In this document: positions 29,773 through 38,173 of the stretch, in pieces
Position numbering within the stretch: the first letter of the stretch is position 1
Layout: every line of letters begins with the position of its first letter
Assembly (NCBI RefSeq): GCF_947494555.1
Contig: NZ_CANLVF010000001.1
Coordinates: forward strand, 930,001 to 994,000
Direction of reading: 5' to 3'
DNA from: an uncultured Roseibium sp.
Lineage (GTDB): Bacteria > Pseudomonadota > Alphaproteobacteria > Rhizobiales > Stappiaceae
Length of the DNA: 64,000 bases
Made by a program: the position numbers and the translations under genes
The notes under the pieces: model-generated
The model's database searches: none
The model's input: the letters and a program-made list of their open reading frames with translations, nothing else
Told to the model about the DNA's origin: nothing

Positions 29773-29808
29773 TACAATGCGCAGGCCTTGTGGATCCAGA
29801 GCGAACGT

Positions 29809-30270
29809 TCAAACGGCGTTGCGATGTCTTCGCCCGAATTCTTTCGGCGGCAGCGGGGTACTGCGGCGCGAGGCCGGCTGAACCGGCGGCTGTGGCACAA
29901 TATTGTGCGCCGGTGGATCAGGCTTGTCCGAGGTGAACCGGCCAGGCGTCTTTTCGATCCCGCAAAAGTAACACATCAGCCCACTGCCAACTGTCGGCAA
30001 CAGGAAGCTCAGATACCAAAAGCTACTTCGGCCGGAGTCGCGAAGTCTGTTGAGGCATGTGCACAGATTCATGTATAGCATGGCAATAATCGTTACGGCG
30101 ATACCGACGTTTTCCATCGGATTACGGGCACTCGAGCTGCCGTCCAGATCCGCGAACAAGAAAATTGTTCCGGCGAGACCACCAATTGCCAAACAGAAGA
30201 TTGCGATCTGAGACAGCCACCAGTGTGCACGACCGATTTTGCCATGACAGGGATTGATTAGGGCCAGCAT
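29809..30270 (-). CDS. DUF805 family membrane protein
   Basis: The 153-residue protein begins with the DUF805 layout (GKIGRAHWWLSQIAIFCLAIGG) and has four hydrophobic helices; NRLRDSGRSSFWYLSFLLPTVG is the family's conserved stretch. Function unknown; it is often a small inner-membrane protein. Confidence 0.88.
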   Translation of the reverse strand: MLALINPCHGKIGRAHWWLSQIAIFCLAIGGLAGTIFLFADLDGSSSARNPMENVGIAVTIIAMLYMNLCTCLNRLRDSGRSSFWYLSFLLPTVGSGLMCYFCGIEKTPGRFTSDKPDPPAHNIVPQPPVQPASRRSTPLPPKEFGRRHRNAV

Positions 30271-30478
30271 AAGATACTCCGAAGAGTGTCTCGTCTAAAC
30301 CATAAATTGTAAAAATGCGTTTAAGCGCCGTCTTGGTTTTGTCTGCATTCTTGTGCCTTTTAAAACCGAAAATTCAGGGCTTTCATTCATTGCCGCAAGA
30401 TGCCGATTGGAAACCGTCTTCAAGCCCGCTAATCCGGCCGTTCAGCGATTGCGTAGTGCAATGGAAATGGAGGATAGG

Positions 30479-30838
30479 ATGGCTCGTTACCATGTGTCCG
30501 TCACAGGGCTTCGACTGAAAGGCTGGTTCCATGTAATCAGGTTCTGGCGCCATGCTGCCCCCAGCTTCCGGCAAGTCAAAGACGCCGAAGGCATTGTGAT
30601 GGCGAAAGTCCTGAAGCGCGGGGGCGTCCATCACACGCTGACGGTCTGGGAAAGCGAAACCGCGATGAAAAGGTTCCTTTATCGAGGCGCTCATCGCATG
30701 GCGATAAAAGCCTTTCCTGCTATTGCCAGCGGAACGACCTGCAGTTTTCCGTCGGACGTCATTCCCTCCTGGGACGAGGCGTTGGAATATCTCGCGAAAC
30801 ATGGGCGTTTCTATTCCAAGTCCGGCGCAGAGGCGTGA
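30479..30838 (+). CDS. Conserved hypothetical protein, possible dimeric alpha-beta barrel
   Basis: The 119-residue product begins MARYHVSVTGLRLKGWFHV. Its HTLTVWESETAMKRF segment resembles monooxygenase-like dimeric alpha-beta barrels in which His-Trp-Glu rows line the ligand pocket, but I cannot place it in a named family. The chosen ATG follows GGAGG by 6 bases. It stands alone between DUF805 and the LprI-like gene. Confidence 0.75.
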   Translation: MARYHVSVTGLRLKGWFHVIRFWRHAAPSFRQVKDAEGIVMAKVLKRGGVHHTLTVWESETAMKRFLYRGAHRMAIKAFPAIASGTTCSFPSDVIPSWDEALEYLAKHGRFYSKSGAEA

Positions 30839-30964
30839 TGAATGCCAGCGTTTGTTGCCTGACTTCACACAGCTGCTAAGGCAATCAAACAACATTGGCC
30901 GTTCAAGTTGTTTCCACTAAACTCCAGGAGGAGCAACTGACAAACCCAGTCGAAAAGATAGCCC

Positions 30965-31576
30965 ATGCGCCTCATTGATTTCTTCGGAGCAGCACTCGTT
31001 ACCGTCGTGTTTTCAGGCACCTTTGCCGTTGCCGCCGAGCCGGCGTTTGATTGCGCGAAGGCGGAAAGTTCTGCCGAAAAGCTGATATGTTCCCATGACG
31101 AACTGGCTGAACTCGATCAAAAGCTTGCGTCGGTTTACGAGCAGGCAGTCGACGCAGTTGAAACCTATGCAAACAAAAGTGACGCGCTTTCGGAACTCAG
31201 GGCCTTTCAGCGCGGCTGGGTAAAGGGAAGGGACGAATGCTGGAAAGCGGACGACGAGTTGGCCTGCATCAGAGCGGAATACGAGTACCGCATTGCCGAA
31301 ATCACGGCGCGATACAGTCTGATCAAGGGGCAAGCGCCCGTTTTTTATACCTGCAATGACAATCCGGCAGATGAGATCGTTGCGACTTTTTACCCGACGA
31401 CGCCGCCATCGGCGCGGCTGGAACGGGGTGACACGACCGAAATTGCCGTTGAAGGGCCAACAGGTTCGGGGGCCAGATACCTTGGTTCCTTTGGCATTGT
31501 CTTTTGGATCAAAGGAAACGATGCCATGGTCGAATGGCCGCAAGGGACATCGTTCGACTGCAAGGTACGAAGCTAG
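30965..31576 (+). CDS. LprI-like and MliC-like lysozyme-inhibitor fusion
   Basis: The 203-residue exported protein has a signal peptide (to about FAVAAEP). The LprI domain is at 25-125 (FDCAKAESSAEKLICSHDELAELDQKL, with paired Cys and the Trp-Arg-Asp segment GWVKGRDECW). A C-terminal region (about 130-203) resembles MliC C-type lysozyme inhibitors, with VFYTCNDN and the final FDCKV Cys. It probably protects the envelope from host lysozyme. Its stop codon TAG is part of a CTAG at the edge of an IS5-type remnant. Confidence 0.82.
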   Translation: MRLIDFFGAALVTVVFSGTFAVAAEPAFDCAKAESSAEKLICSHDELAELDQKLASVYEQAVDAVETYANKSDALSELRAFQRGWVKGRDECWKADDELACIRAEYEYRIAEITARYSLIKGQAPVFYTCNDNPADEIVATFYPTTPPSARLERGDTTEIAVEGPTGSGARYLGSFGIVFWIKGNDAMVEWPQGTSFDCKVRS

Positions 31577-31690
31577 GTCGTGTTAACAGACTGCACAGCC
31601 GTGGGCGTGCAGCGGCGATGTGAACGAAGCCGAGATAGCTGGAGGCGGTTTTGTCTTAGCTGGTCGCCAATCTGCTCAGGGCTGCAGCCT
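31577..31690. mobile_element. Truncated IS5-family end remnant
   Basis: This stretch matches the left end of the IS5-type element at 33243 with substitutions (for example GTCGTGTTAACAGACTGC here against GTCATGTTGACAAACTGC there), in the same orientation and beginning at a CTAG. Only about 110 bases survive. It encodes a degenerate C-terminus of an IS5 transposase on the minus strand. Confidence 0.75.
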
Positions 31691-31754
31691 TGCTTCAAAC
31701 TCTTAGTTGACTGTAGGTTCAAGTAAATAGAGTATTTTTTTGGAGTTGAATACT

Positions 31755-33176
31755 ATGGAAGGTTCACATTTTAGTCTGCTGGAAAACGTTCCGATAATTG
31801 TTCTTGCTGCAGGACATGGGGGCACTGACCCAGGCGCAGTATACGGTCAACACAACGAACGAGATCAAGTGATTCAGATTGTTGAGCGTATGGCGAAGCT
31901 TCTCCGCTCCTGGGGGGTCAGAGTAGAGGTCGCTCCGCACTCTCACGACACTCACCAAACCATCCCACACATCAATAGTCTGTATGGCTTTGGAGATGCT
32001 TGGGTAATTGAAGTCCATCGCGATTCAGCATCTGGGCTGAGTAATGACGATGCGTCTCGCCGATGCGGATGTTACTATGGCACCTCTCTTGGAAGCAGAC
32101 TTATTGGCGAGTTCGTTCGCGATTCCATGAAAGGTCACGGCGCACACAGCAATACATGGGCTCGTCCGGACACCGCCTCGAATTTTAACAGCCTTGCTTG
32201 GATTAGACAAACCAACCAGTTGGCTCATCTGTTAGAGCTTGGCTTCATGCAAGGCTCAAACAGCAACGCTCACCTGATGTTTCTCGCCGAAATAGGTGCA
32301 AAGGCCCTTTTTGAAGCGTTCACGGGGCGCGAAGCGAATGAAAATGCGATTACAGAAAGCACTCTAGAGACGTCGGTTCCGCGTGTGTATTCCAGTTATG
32401 TCTCTGAAAGTGCATTGAGTAGGGGCAGTTTTGCAGCTGAAGCACCTGAGCAATTGAATGCAATGCTCGACGCAAAAAGGTCGCTCGAAGCTGCCATCAG
32501 TGCGTTAGCGAAACAGCACAAAGCAGAACCACCGTTTAGCATGATCGCGCGTCAAGCTTATTCTGCCGAAGAGGCCATTTTGCCATCCAGCGCCGACTAT
32601 GCGCCATTGGCTGAATCTCGCGATAACCAAAACGATGAAGAAGTCCTACGGTCTCTTGCTCGAGCGCACGGTATTCTGCCAGCTGTTGAACAAATGATCG
32701 CGATGCGCAATTCGAGTTTTCCCCATAGCCGGCCTCGTTACTGGGGCGTTGTGAATTTCTCAAGGCACTCCAGCAAAAAACGGCTTTACGTTCTCAATGT
32801 CTCAGAAGAAAATGTGAAATCCTACCTCTGCTCACATGGGATCGGCTCAGATGGCAGTAAAGACGACGGTATCGCCGAGAAATTCAGCAACAAGAGTGGC
32901 TCGCATTGCACGTCCCTCGGCATTTACCGATGTGCGGAGACGTATATGGGCAGCAATGGATACTCTATGCGCCTTGATGGTTTGGAACATACCAATTCCA
33001 ACGCCCGAGAACGATTTATTGTGATGCACGGTGCGCATTACGTGTCAAAGAAGTACATCAAAAAACATGGACGTATCGGCAGAAGCGAAGGCTGCCCCGC
33101 ACTTGATCATAAATTTTCGACGAAAGTGATAGATCAACTTAAATTCGGTTCGTTTCTCAATCACTGGACGAAGTAG
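31755..33176 (+). CDS. N-acetylmuramoyl-L-alanine amidase fused to L,D-transpeptidase-like domain
   Basis: The 473-residue fusion has no visible signal peptide. Residues about 10-190 match Amidase_3: zinc ligands and catalytic residues appear as H in LAAGHGG, E in QHNERD, H in VIEVHRDSAS and E in LLELGFMQG. A linker to about 300 is Ala/Ser-rich and helical. Residues 320-470 match the YkuD_2 murein L,D-transpeptidase family: WGVVNFSRHSSKKRLYV, SHCTSLGIYRCAETYMG, HGAHYVS with the catalytic His and GRSEGCPAL with the catalytic Cys. Both active sites look intact. ATG 31755 has a GGAG 8-10 bases upstream. The gene sits between two IS5-type copies and is more AT-rich than its neighbours, suggesting acquisition. 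It could be an effector, toxin or endolysin-like hydrolase. Confidence 0.85.
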   Translation: MEGSHFSLLENVPIIVLAAGHGGTDPGAVYGQHNERDQVIQIVERMAKLLRSWGVRVEVAPHSHDTHQTIPHINSLYGFGDAWVIEVHRDSASGLSNDDASRRCGCYYGTSLGSRLIGEFVRDSMKGHGAHSNTWARPDTASNFNSLAWIRQTNQLAHLLELGFMQGSNSNAHLMFLAEIGAKALFEAFTGREANENAITESTLETSVPRVYSSYVSESALSRGSFAAEAPEQLNAMLDAKRSLEAAISALAKQHKAEPPFSMIARQAYSAEEAILPSSADYAPLAESRDNQNDEEVLRSLARAHGILPAVEQMIAMRNSSFPHSRPRYWGVVNFSRHSSKKRLYVLNVSEENVKSYLCSHGIGSDGSKDDGIAEKFSNKSGSHCTSLGIYRCAETYMGSNGYSMRLDGLEHTNSNARERFIVMHGAHYVSKKYIKKHGRIGRSEGCPALDHKFSTKVIDQLKFGSFLNHWTK

Positions 33177-33242
33177 TACTCAGGAGATTAGTCGTCGCGT
33201 TACAAAATCGCGTGTGAGTGATAGCTGAACTGCAACTCCTAG

Positions 33243-34074
33243 GTCATGTTGACAAACTGCGCAGCCATAGACGTGCGGCGGCGATTTGAGCGGAGCTGAG
33301 ATAACTGGCGGCGGTTTTGTCATAGCGGGTCGCCAAACGGCGAGAGCATTTGAACTTGTTGAAGCAGCCTCGACCTGGTTCCTCAGAGCGTATGTGATGG
33401 CAGCGACGAGGACTGGTTCTTTGCGATCTATCTTGCCGGGGATGACAGGCGCGCCACCGCGCTTTTCGATGACACCGCGGATGTTATCGCTGACTTAGCC
33501 CTGGTCGGCAATGAACACGTTGGGTGCTGGAAGATCGTCATCAACGAGCGCATCGAAGCCTAGACTTGGCCATTGCTTATCTCCGCCCGGACAGGCAACC
33601 CGTGAGCGTTGGCAATGGGGTAGATCTTGGTCGTGAAGCCAACCTTTGAGCGGCCGAAACCTTCCTTCTGAGTCCCCCTTTTGCGCAAGCTGTCAGATGG
33701 TGGGCGTGGATGAAGGTGCTGTCGATAATCTGAACCTGACCGGCATTGGCCCCGCTATCATTGAGCGTGTCCAGGATCGGTTCCCACAAGCGTGGCAGCG
33801 TCCAGCGCCGGAACTCGTAGTAGTCGTACGCCCATTTACCAGACTCTTTAGGCATATCCCGCCAGGGTGAACCGGCGCGCGCAATCCAGAAGAACGCATC
33901 CAATACAATCCGATGATCGGAAGCAGGGCTGCGAGCGCGACCGCGAACAGCAACCAGAATGGGTTCAAAAAACACCCATTCGGCGTCCTCCATCAGCAAT
34001 CGCGCCAAAACAGCCTCCGTTAAAGCCACCTTGAATCAGATCGCAGCTGATTTTAGAATCTAGTTTGTCAACAT
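33243..34074 (-). mobile_element. IS5-family insertion element, dead
   Basis: The left end GTCATGTTGACAAACT (33243-33258) and right end AGTTTGTCAACAT (34062-34074) are inverted repeats about 830 bases apart. CTAG flanks the left end at 33239-33242 and reappears at 35411-35414, beyond an IS1111-like insertion, as expected for a 4-bp IS5 target duplication. The transposase inside is frameshifted and stopped. Confidence 0.8.
33246..34029 (-). pseudogene. IS5-family transposase, frameshifted
   Basis: The minus-strand reading starts well (residues 1-100: MALTEAVLARLLMEDAEWVFFEPIL, SPWRDMPKESGKWAYDYY, DSTFIHAHH). It then shifts frame near AKGG, continues in another frame as GFTTKIYPIANAHGLPVRAEI, shifts again, has an in-frame stop in ADQG*VSDNIRG, and ends with CFNKFKCSRRLATRYDKTAA. 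At least two frameshifts and one stop mean it cannot make active transposase. Confidence 0.85.
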
Positions 34075-34152
34075 CGGTTAATTGGCGGCTGCTCTCCGCG
34101 GAGTGACTTATTCTCCGCATGTTTTGTTGATTGGCAGCAATGGAGAGCGAGC

Positions 34153-35163
34153 ATGGCGCATTATGTAGGACTAGACCTGTCGATGGAGGACAGCCGTTTC
34201 TGTGTTGTGGATGAAACGGGAAAGATCGTTTTCGAAGGTCATTGCGCGAGCAAACCGTTTGAGATTCAAAAGGCGCTGAAGCGCTTCGCACCGAAGCGCG
34301 TTGTTTTGGAGACGGGTCGCATGGCACCCGGGCTTGTGCATGGACTTCGAGGTTTGGACGTGCCGGTTGTGTGCATTGAAAGCCGTCAAGCGCATCAATC
34401 ATTGCAGGCATTGAAAGCGAACAAAACTGATCGGGGCGATGCGCATGGCCTGGCTCAACTCGCCCGCACCGGGTTCTACAAGGAGGTGCATGTCAAATCG
34501 CTTTCTGCCCACGGCGTGAAATCCATGATTGCAGCGCGCGCACACTTGATCCGTACCCGGGCGAAGGTTGAAAACCAATTGCGCGGGTTGGCTGCCTGTT
34601 TCGGTTTGCAGCTCGGCAAGGGAGCAGGTCGGGATTTTGCCCGACGAACATACGAGGCGACCCGTGCCCGTCCTGGACTGACGCAGGCAGTCGATGCCTT
34701 GCTGGAGGTTCACGCCAGCTTGGTAAGCGCTATCGTAAGTCTTGACCGGGAGATGCGCCGGTCGGCGCGAGAGCGAGAAGTTTGCGCTCGGATAATGGCG
34801 ATCCCCGGGGTCGGTGTGCAGACGGCACTGGCAGTCACAGCCGCTCTGGACTGTCCCGATCGGTTCAAACGCTCCCGGGACGTTGGCCCCTATTTGGGTC
34901 TTGTGCCTCGCCGGCATCAGTCGGGGGAGATTGATTATTCCGGTCGGATCACAAAACGGGGCGACGGCACGGCGCGTGCTCTCCTCTATGAGGCTGCGAA
35001 CTCAATCCTGACCCGGTTCAAAGGGAGTATGAAGCTCAAGTCCTGGGCCTTGCGCATCGCAGAAAGATCGGGACTGAAAAAGGCTCGTGTGGCCCTCGCG
35101 CGCCGGTTAGCTGTCATCATGCACGCAATGATGATGGACGGAACGGAGTTTGCCATGTCATGA
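34153..35163 (+). CDS. IS110-family DEDD transposase
   Basis: The 336-residue recombinase looks complete. The RuvC-like N-terminal domain has D8 in GLDLSM, E in VLETGRMAP and the D-D pair in KTDRGDAHGL. The C-terminal Transposase_20 domain carries IPGVGVQTALAVTAAL and the conserved Ser in LVPRRHQSGE, the nucleophile used by the IS110 group. It would act with a structured bridge RNA encoded in the element's non-coding end. No ribosome site is obvious at its ATG. This copy is probably active in principle. Confidence 0.93.
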   Translation: MAHYVGLDLSMEDSRFCVVDETGKIVFEGHCASKPFEIQKALKRFAPKRVVLETGRMAPGLVHGLRGLDVPVVCIESRQAHQSLQALKANKTDRGDAHGLAQLARTGFYKEVHVKSLSAHGVKSMIAARAHLIRTRAKVENQLRGLAACFGLQLGKGAGRDFARRTYEATRARPGLTQAVDALLEVHASLVSAIVSLDREMRRSAREREVCARIMAIPGVGVQTALAVTAALDCPDRFKRSRDVGPYLGLVPRRHQSGEIDYSGRITKRGDGTARALLYEAANSILTRFKGSMKLKSWALRIAERSGLKKARVALARRLAVIMHAMMMDGTEFAMS

Positions 35164-35383
35164 TCCCGTAGGGTTGACCCACAAGCCCCAAACGGCAGGG
35201 TCGAGTGAAGGAGCGAGAGGATCCGGTGATTTGCGAAGGAAACGTGTCGGACGGTCAAACCAAGCTTGGCGCAGTCCGCTGATGTACAATGCAACGCCTC
35301 CTCTCAGCTGATCCGATCAAGTGCCGCAGCGCGAGCACGAAGAGAACACAGCATCCTTCAAACGTCCCGCTTGCTGAGGGCCC
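35164..35383 (+). ncRNA. Predicted bridge RNA region of the IS1111-like element
   Basis: This 220-base non-coding stretch lies between the transposase stop and the right inverted repeat. In IS1111-group elements the bridge (seek) RNA that selects target and donor comes from this end. I did not identify its loops or exact ends; the call rests on position and family rules. Confidence 0.5.
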
Positions 35384-35441
35384 GAGCAGCCGCCAATTAG
35401 AGAACACGGCCTAGGCGGCCGACTGCGCTGGCCAGACTTGC

Positions 35442-36227
35442 CTATCTCATCCCCTCATACGCATATCGGGTTTTCGTTGTCGCCGATGGGTCGAACCATC
35501 CAGGTTGTTTTTGAAGCAGCCGGAAGAGTTCATTTGCGCCTCTGACCTGATCCAGGTCGAAGCCTTTTTTCCTTCCATCCCATTCGAAATCGAATGCACA
35601 TTCAGCAATCAGGGGCCAGCCGGTCGGTCCGTTTGGATACCAGAAACTGAGACCGAGCTTGATCGGTTCTGCCTTTTTGAAGTCGACCTTGCAGAGCTTG
35701 CGGAAGATCTCCGTGGCCGTGAAGGCGTTCACGGTGCTCAATCGGGTTTTCTTGTGTAGCTCGAGTTTCTCCAGGGCCGGAAAAATTTCGACCGCGTCCT
35801 CGATCGTTGCGAGTTTGGGCTTTTTCTTGAACCGGATTGCGCTGGACCGGGAGAACACGCTGCGAAAGGGAGGCATCAGGTCCTCCTCGAATTTCATTCG
35901 AGACCGTCTGGCGTCAGCTGTTTCAACGGACGCATCCTCGGCAAGGATGAGATCCGCGGAGCGGAACTTCAGGGTGAGCTTGTAGTCGTCCTCATCCTCT
36001 TCATAACGGCATCTCAGTGCGTAGCCGGCTGCGCGAAGGCGGAAATCTTCAGTGTCGACGTAACTTGTTTCGCGTGCTTCTTCCTTGTCCTGACGGTCTA
36101 TGTCTCCGCCGAGCCTTTCCGCCAGAAAACCGATCACATCCTGAAATGCGTTGCTTGCGGTCTCTCGATCCAGAAAGCGGGTCGCATTCAGGATCAGCTT
36201 GTATTCGCGGGACGTGATACGGTTCAT
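35442..36227 (-). CDS. CYTH-like domain hypothetical protein
   Basis: The 261-residue protein begins MNRITSREYKLILNATRFLD. LRAAGYALRCRYEEDEDDYKLTLKFR resembles the CYTH triphosphate-tunnel fold, where alternating Arg, Lys and Glu line the tunnel, and CAFDFEW near residue 220 gives late acidic positions. The usual N-terminal ExExK is not clear (REYK instead), so activity is uncertain. AGGAG precedes the start. It borders the IS patch and is not disrupted. Confidence 0.6.
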   Translation of the reverse strand: MNRITSREYKLILNATRFLDRETASNAFQDVIGFLAERLGGDIDRQDKEEARETSYVDTEDFRLRAAGYALRCRYEEDEDDYKLTLKFRSADLILAEDASVETADARRSRMKFEEDLMPPFRSVFSRSSAIRFKKKPKLATIEDAVEIFPALEKLELHKKTRLSTVNAFTATEIFRKLCKVDFKKAEPIKLGLSFWYPNGPTGWPLIAECAFDFEWDGRKKGFDLDQVRGANELFRLLQKQPGWFDPSATTKTRYAYEGMR

Positions 36228-36374
36228 GTATGGCTCCTGCAGCAAGGTGATGCCTGGGCAAGAGTGCAATCTTTGCGCGATCTGGTCAAACTTTGTGCAT
36301 CCGATGCGCTAGTCGTGATCATCGAACCCGCGGCAGAACGCGCGGGTGCCTGGGGGCATAGTCTTCCGCAAGTG

Positions 36375-36707
36375 TTAGCCCTTGTATGCCCAGAGCTGAT
36401 CATCTGCTTGAATAGCCGCGACAACCGCTTTCGCGCGAGTAAACGTACCTTGGTTCGTTCCCAGACCCATGTGATCCGCCTCGGTTTTGACGAGGTAGCC
36501 AACAACAGTTTCCTCCGACACACCTCTGCGAAGCTGGCTCGCAGCTTGCATCAAGTAGCTGTCGTAATCGTCGGCGAACATTGAGCAGTTTTCGTCGGTC
36601 CAGTTCTGGCCCTCACCGAGAAGCCCTGTCCGGTCCCATTTAGACCAGCCAATGTCCCTGAGGCGCGAGAGCCTAACCTTAGGCAGAGGTGGATTGAGGA
36701 GCGGCAT
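36375..36707 (-). CDS. Hypothetical protein
   Basis: A 110-residue soluble protein with no recognised family. Contains NWTDENCSMFADDYDSYLM and an acidic C-terminal half. No signal peptide or transmembrane helix. Codon use and lack of competing frames support coding, but there is no partner gene that hints at function. Confidence 0.6.
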   Translation of the reverse strand: MPLLNPPLPKVRLSRLRDIGWSKWDRTGLLGEGQNWTDENCSMFADDYDSYLMQAASQLRRGVSEETVVGYLVKTEADHMGLGTNQGTFTRAKAVVAAIQADDQLWAYKG

Positions 36708-36911
36708 TATGAAGTACTCTCGAAACGTATCTCGGCGATAGACAACCTGGTGCCGCGTAACTTTTCAGCTCGAAACTTCTTAAGATCTTGGGGCGAAAAG
36801 CCTCGCTTCGTTGCCTGCTGCATGACCGGATACCGTCCAACGCTGCAGAGACTTTTGAAGCGTTTCTTTTGGAACAGGCCTGAGGCTGCATTGCCTCCTC
36901 AATACGCTTGG

Positions 36912-37535
36912 TTACCGGCTGGCCGTGGCGAGTGCAGACCCGAACCCGACAAACAGGCCGCCGGTGATGCGCCGGACCCATCTTGCACGCTTTGCCGACG
37001 TCAGGAACCGGCGCAGGTGACCGCCAGCGAAGGCGATAAACGCATGGTTGGCGAAGCACAGGATCGCATAGGTGAAGGACAGGATACTGATTTCCAGCAT
37101 ATCGATCCTGCCGGAGCGCATGAATTGCGGGAAGAGGGCGGTGATCACAAGGATCGCTTTCGGGTTGGTGACGGAGACAAGCAGAGCCTCCAGGAAAAGT
37201 TTCCAACCGCTCTTGCCAGCTGCCTGGCTGGTGTCGGTAACGTGAAACCCCGATTTGTCGCGCCAGATCTTCAGGCCGAGATAGATCAGGTAGGCCGCAC
37301 CGATGAACTTCAGCACGGTGAAAGCCTGAGCAGACGTAGCCATCAGCGCGCCGAAGCCGAAGGCAACCGCATACCCGATGATGACAAGACCTGCGGCATT
37401 GCCCGTTGCCGATGCAAGTGTCGCGTTTCTTCCGAAGCGCAGCGTGTTGCTGATGGCGAGCATGACACCCGGGCCGGGGCTGATGGCAGGCAATAGGGAG
37501 ACGGCAATGAACACAAGCCAGAGCTCAAACGACAT
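36912..37535 (-). CDS. LysE/RhtB-family amino acid exporter
   Basis: The 207-residue membrane protein has about six helices. SLLPAISPGPGVMLAISNTLRFG is the family's N-terminal PGP motif, followed by FIGAAYLIYLGLKIWRD and VTNPKAILVITALFPQF. It probably exports a neutral or basic amino acid or homoserine lactone. Single gene. Confidence 0.93.
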   Translation of the reverse strand: MSFELWLVFIAVSLLPAISPGPGVMLAISNTLRFGRNATLASATGNAAGLVIIGYAVAFGFGALMATSAQAFTVLKFIGAAYLIYLGLKIWRDKSGFHVTDTSQAAGKSGWKLFLEALLVSVTNPKAILVITALFPQFMRSGRIDMLEISILSFTYAILCFANHAFIAFAGGHLRRFLTSAKRARWVRRITGGLFVGFGSALATASR

Positions 37536-37588
37536 AGTCTAATTCCTCTATCAGGCGGGACCGCTTGAAGCGGCAGTCGAGGAGCGGA

Positions 37589-38173
37589 TCAAGGCAGCAG
37601 GCGGCCTGCCTTCACGGCTTGATCCAGAAGGCTCTGGGCATACTCCCAAAGCTGTGGAAAGGGGCTAAGGCGGGCTTCCTTGGTTTCGCGCAAGTCAGCC
37701 ACGGAAATCGGGGCATGGGTCGGGTCTTCCAGGCCAGACGCGAACACCAGAACCATCGGATGCAGGGCGTCCATGGCATTTGCAAATCGCGCTTCGGCTG
37801 TTTCATTGGCTTCAAATTCAAGCCAGAGATCCTTGAATTCCGCCCCTTGTGTCTCCGGGAGCAGCGCAAACAGACGCTCGGCCGCCGCGTTTTCCCGGGC
37901 CTTGACCGCTGCGTAATTGGTGTCGTCCACCCAGTGATCCCCCGCATCGATCTCGACAAGGTCGTGAACAGTCAGGAGCTTGATCACGTGATGAATGTCG
38001 GTGCCTTCAGGCGCATGATCTGCGAATGTCAAAGTCTGAAGGATAACATGCCAGCAGTGCTCCGCGGTGCCTTCCCTGCGCGTGCCGCTGGCAAGCTGGT
38101 TGAGACGGACGACTTCCTTGAGCTTGTCGGCTTCAAGCAGGAAGGCGACCTGACGTTCAAGCGCACCAGGCAT
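37589..38173 (-). CDS. HD-domain phosphohydrolase (YfbR/HDDC2-like)
   Basis: The 194-residue protein has an HD metal site: H in GTAEHCWHVI, HD in KLLTVHDLVEIDAGD, and a later D in the C-terminal half. HDDC2/YfbR relatives remove phosphate from 5'-deoxynucleotides. Its start codon directly follows the stop of pdxJ, so both are probably one operon. Confidence 0.88.
   Translation of the reverse strand: MPGALERQVAFLLEADKLKEVVRLNQLASGTRREGTAEHCWHVILQTLTFADHAPEGTDIHHVIKLLTVHDLVEIDAGDHWVDDTNYAAVKARENAAAERLFALLPETQGAEFKDLWLEFEANETAEARFANAMDALHPMVLVFASGLEDPTHAPISVADLRETKEARLSPFPQLWEYAQSLLDQAVKAGRLLP

Larger units (their letters stand above)
34075..35407 (+). mobile_element. IS110-family (IS1111-like) insertion sequence
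   Basis: An intact DEDD transposase gene is flanked by subterminal inverted repeats sharing AATTGGCGGCTGCTC, at 34078-34094 and 35384-35400 (16 of 17 bases match). Left non-coding end is about 75 bases, right about 240, the layout of the IS1111 group. No direct target duplication is expected for this family. It interrupts the right inverted repeat of the IS5-type element. Confidence 0.85.

Noticed and set aside
31755..35407. Possible phage defence island
   Set aside because: Only IS elements and the peptidoglycan enzyme are present; no known defence domain was seen.
36750..37496. 248-codon plus-strand frame
   Set aside because: Antisense to the LysE exporter; low-complexity reading without a domain.
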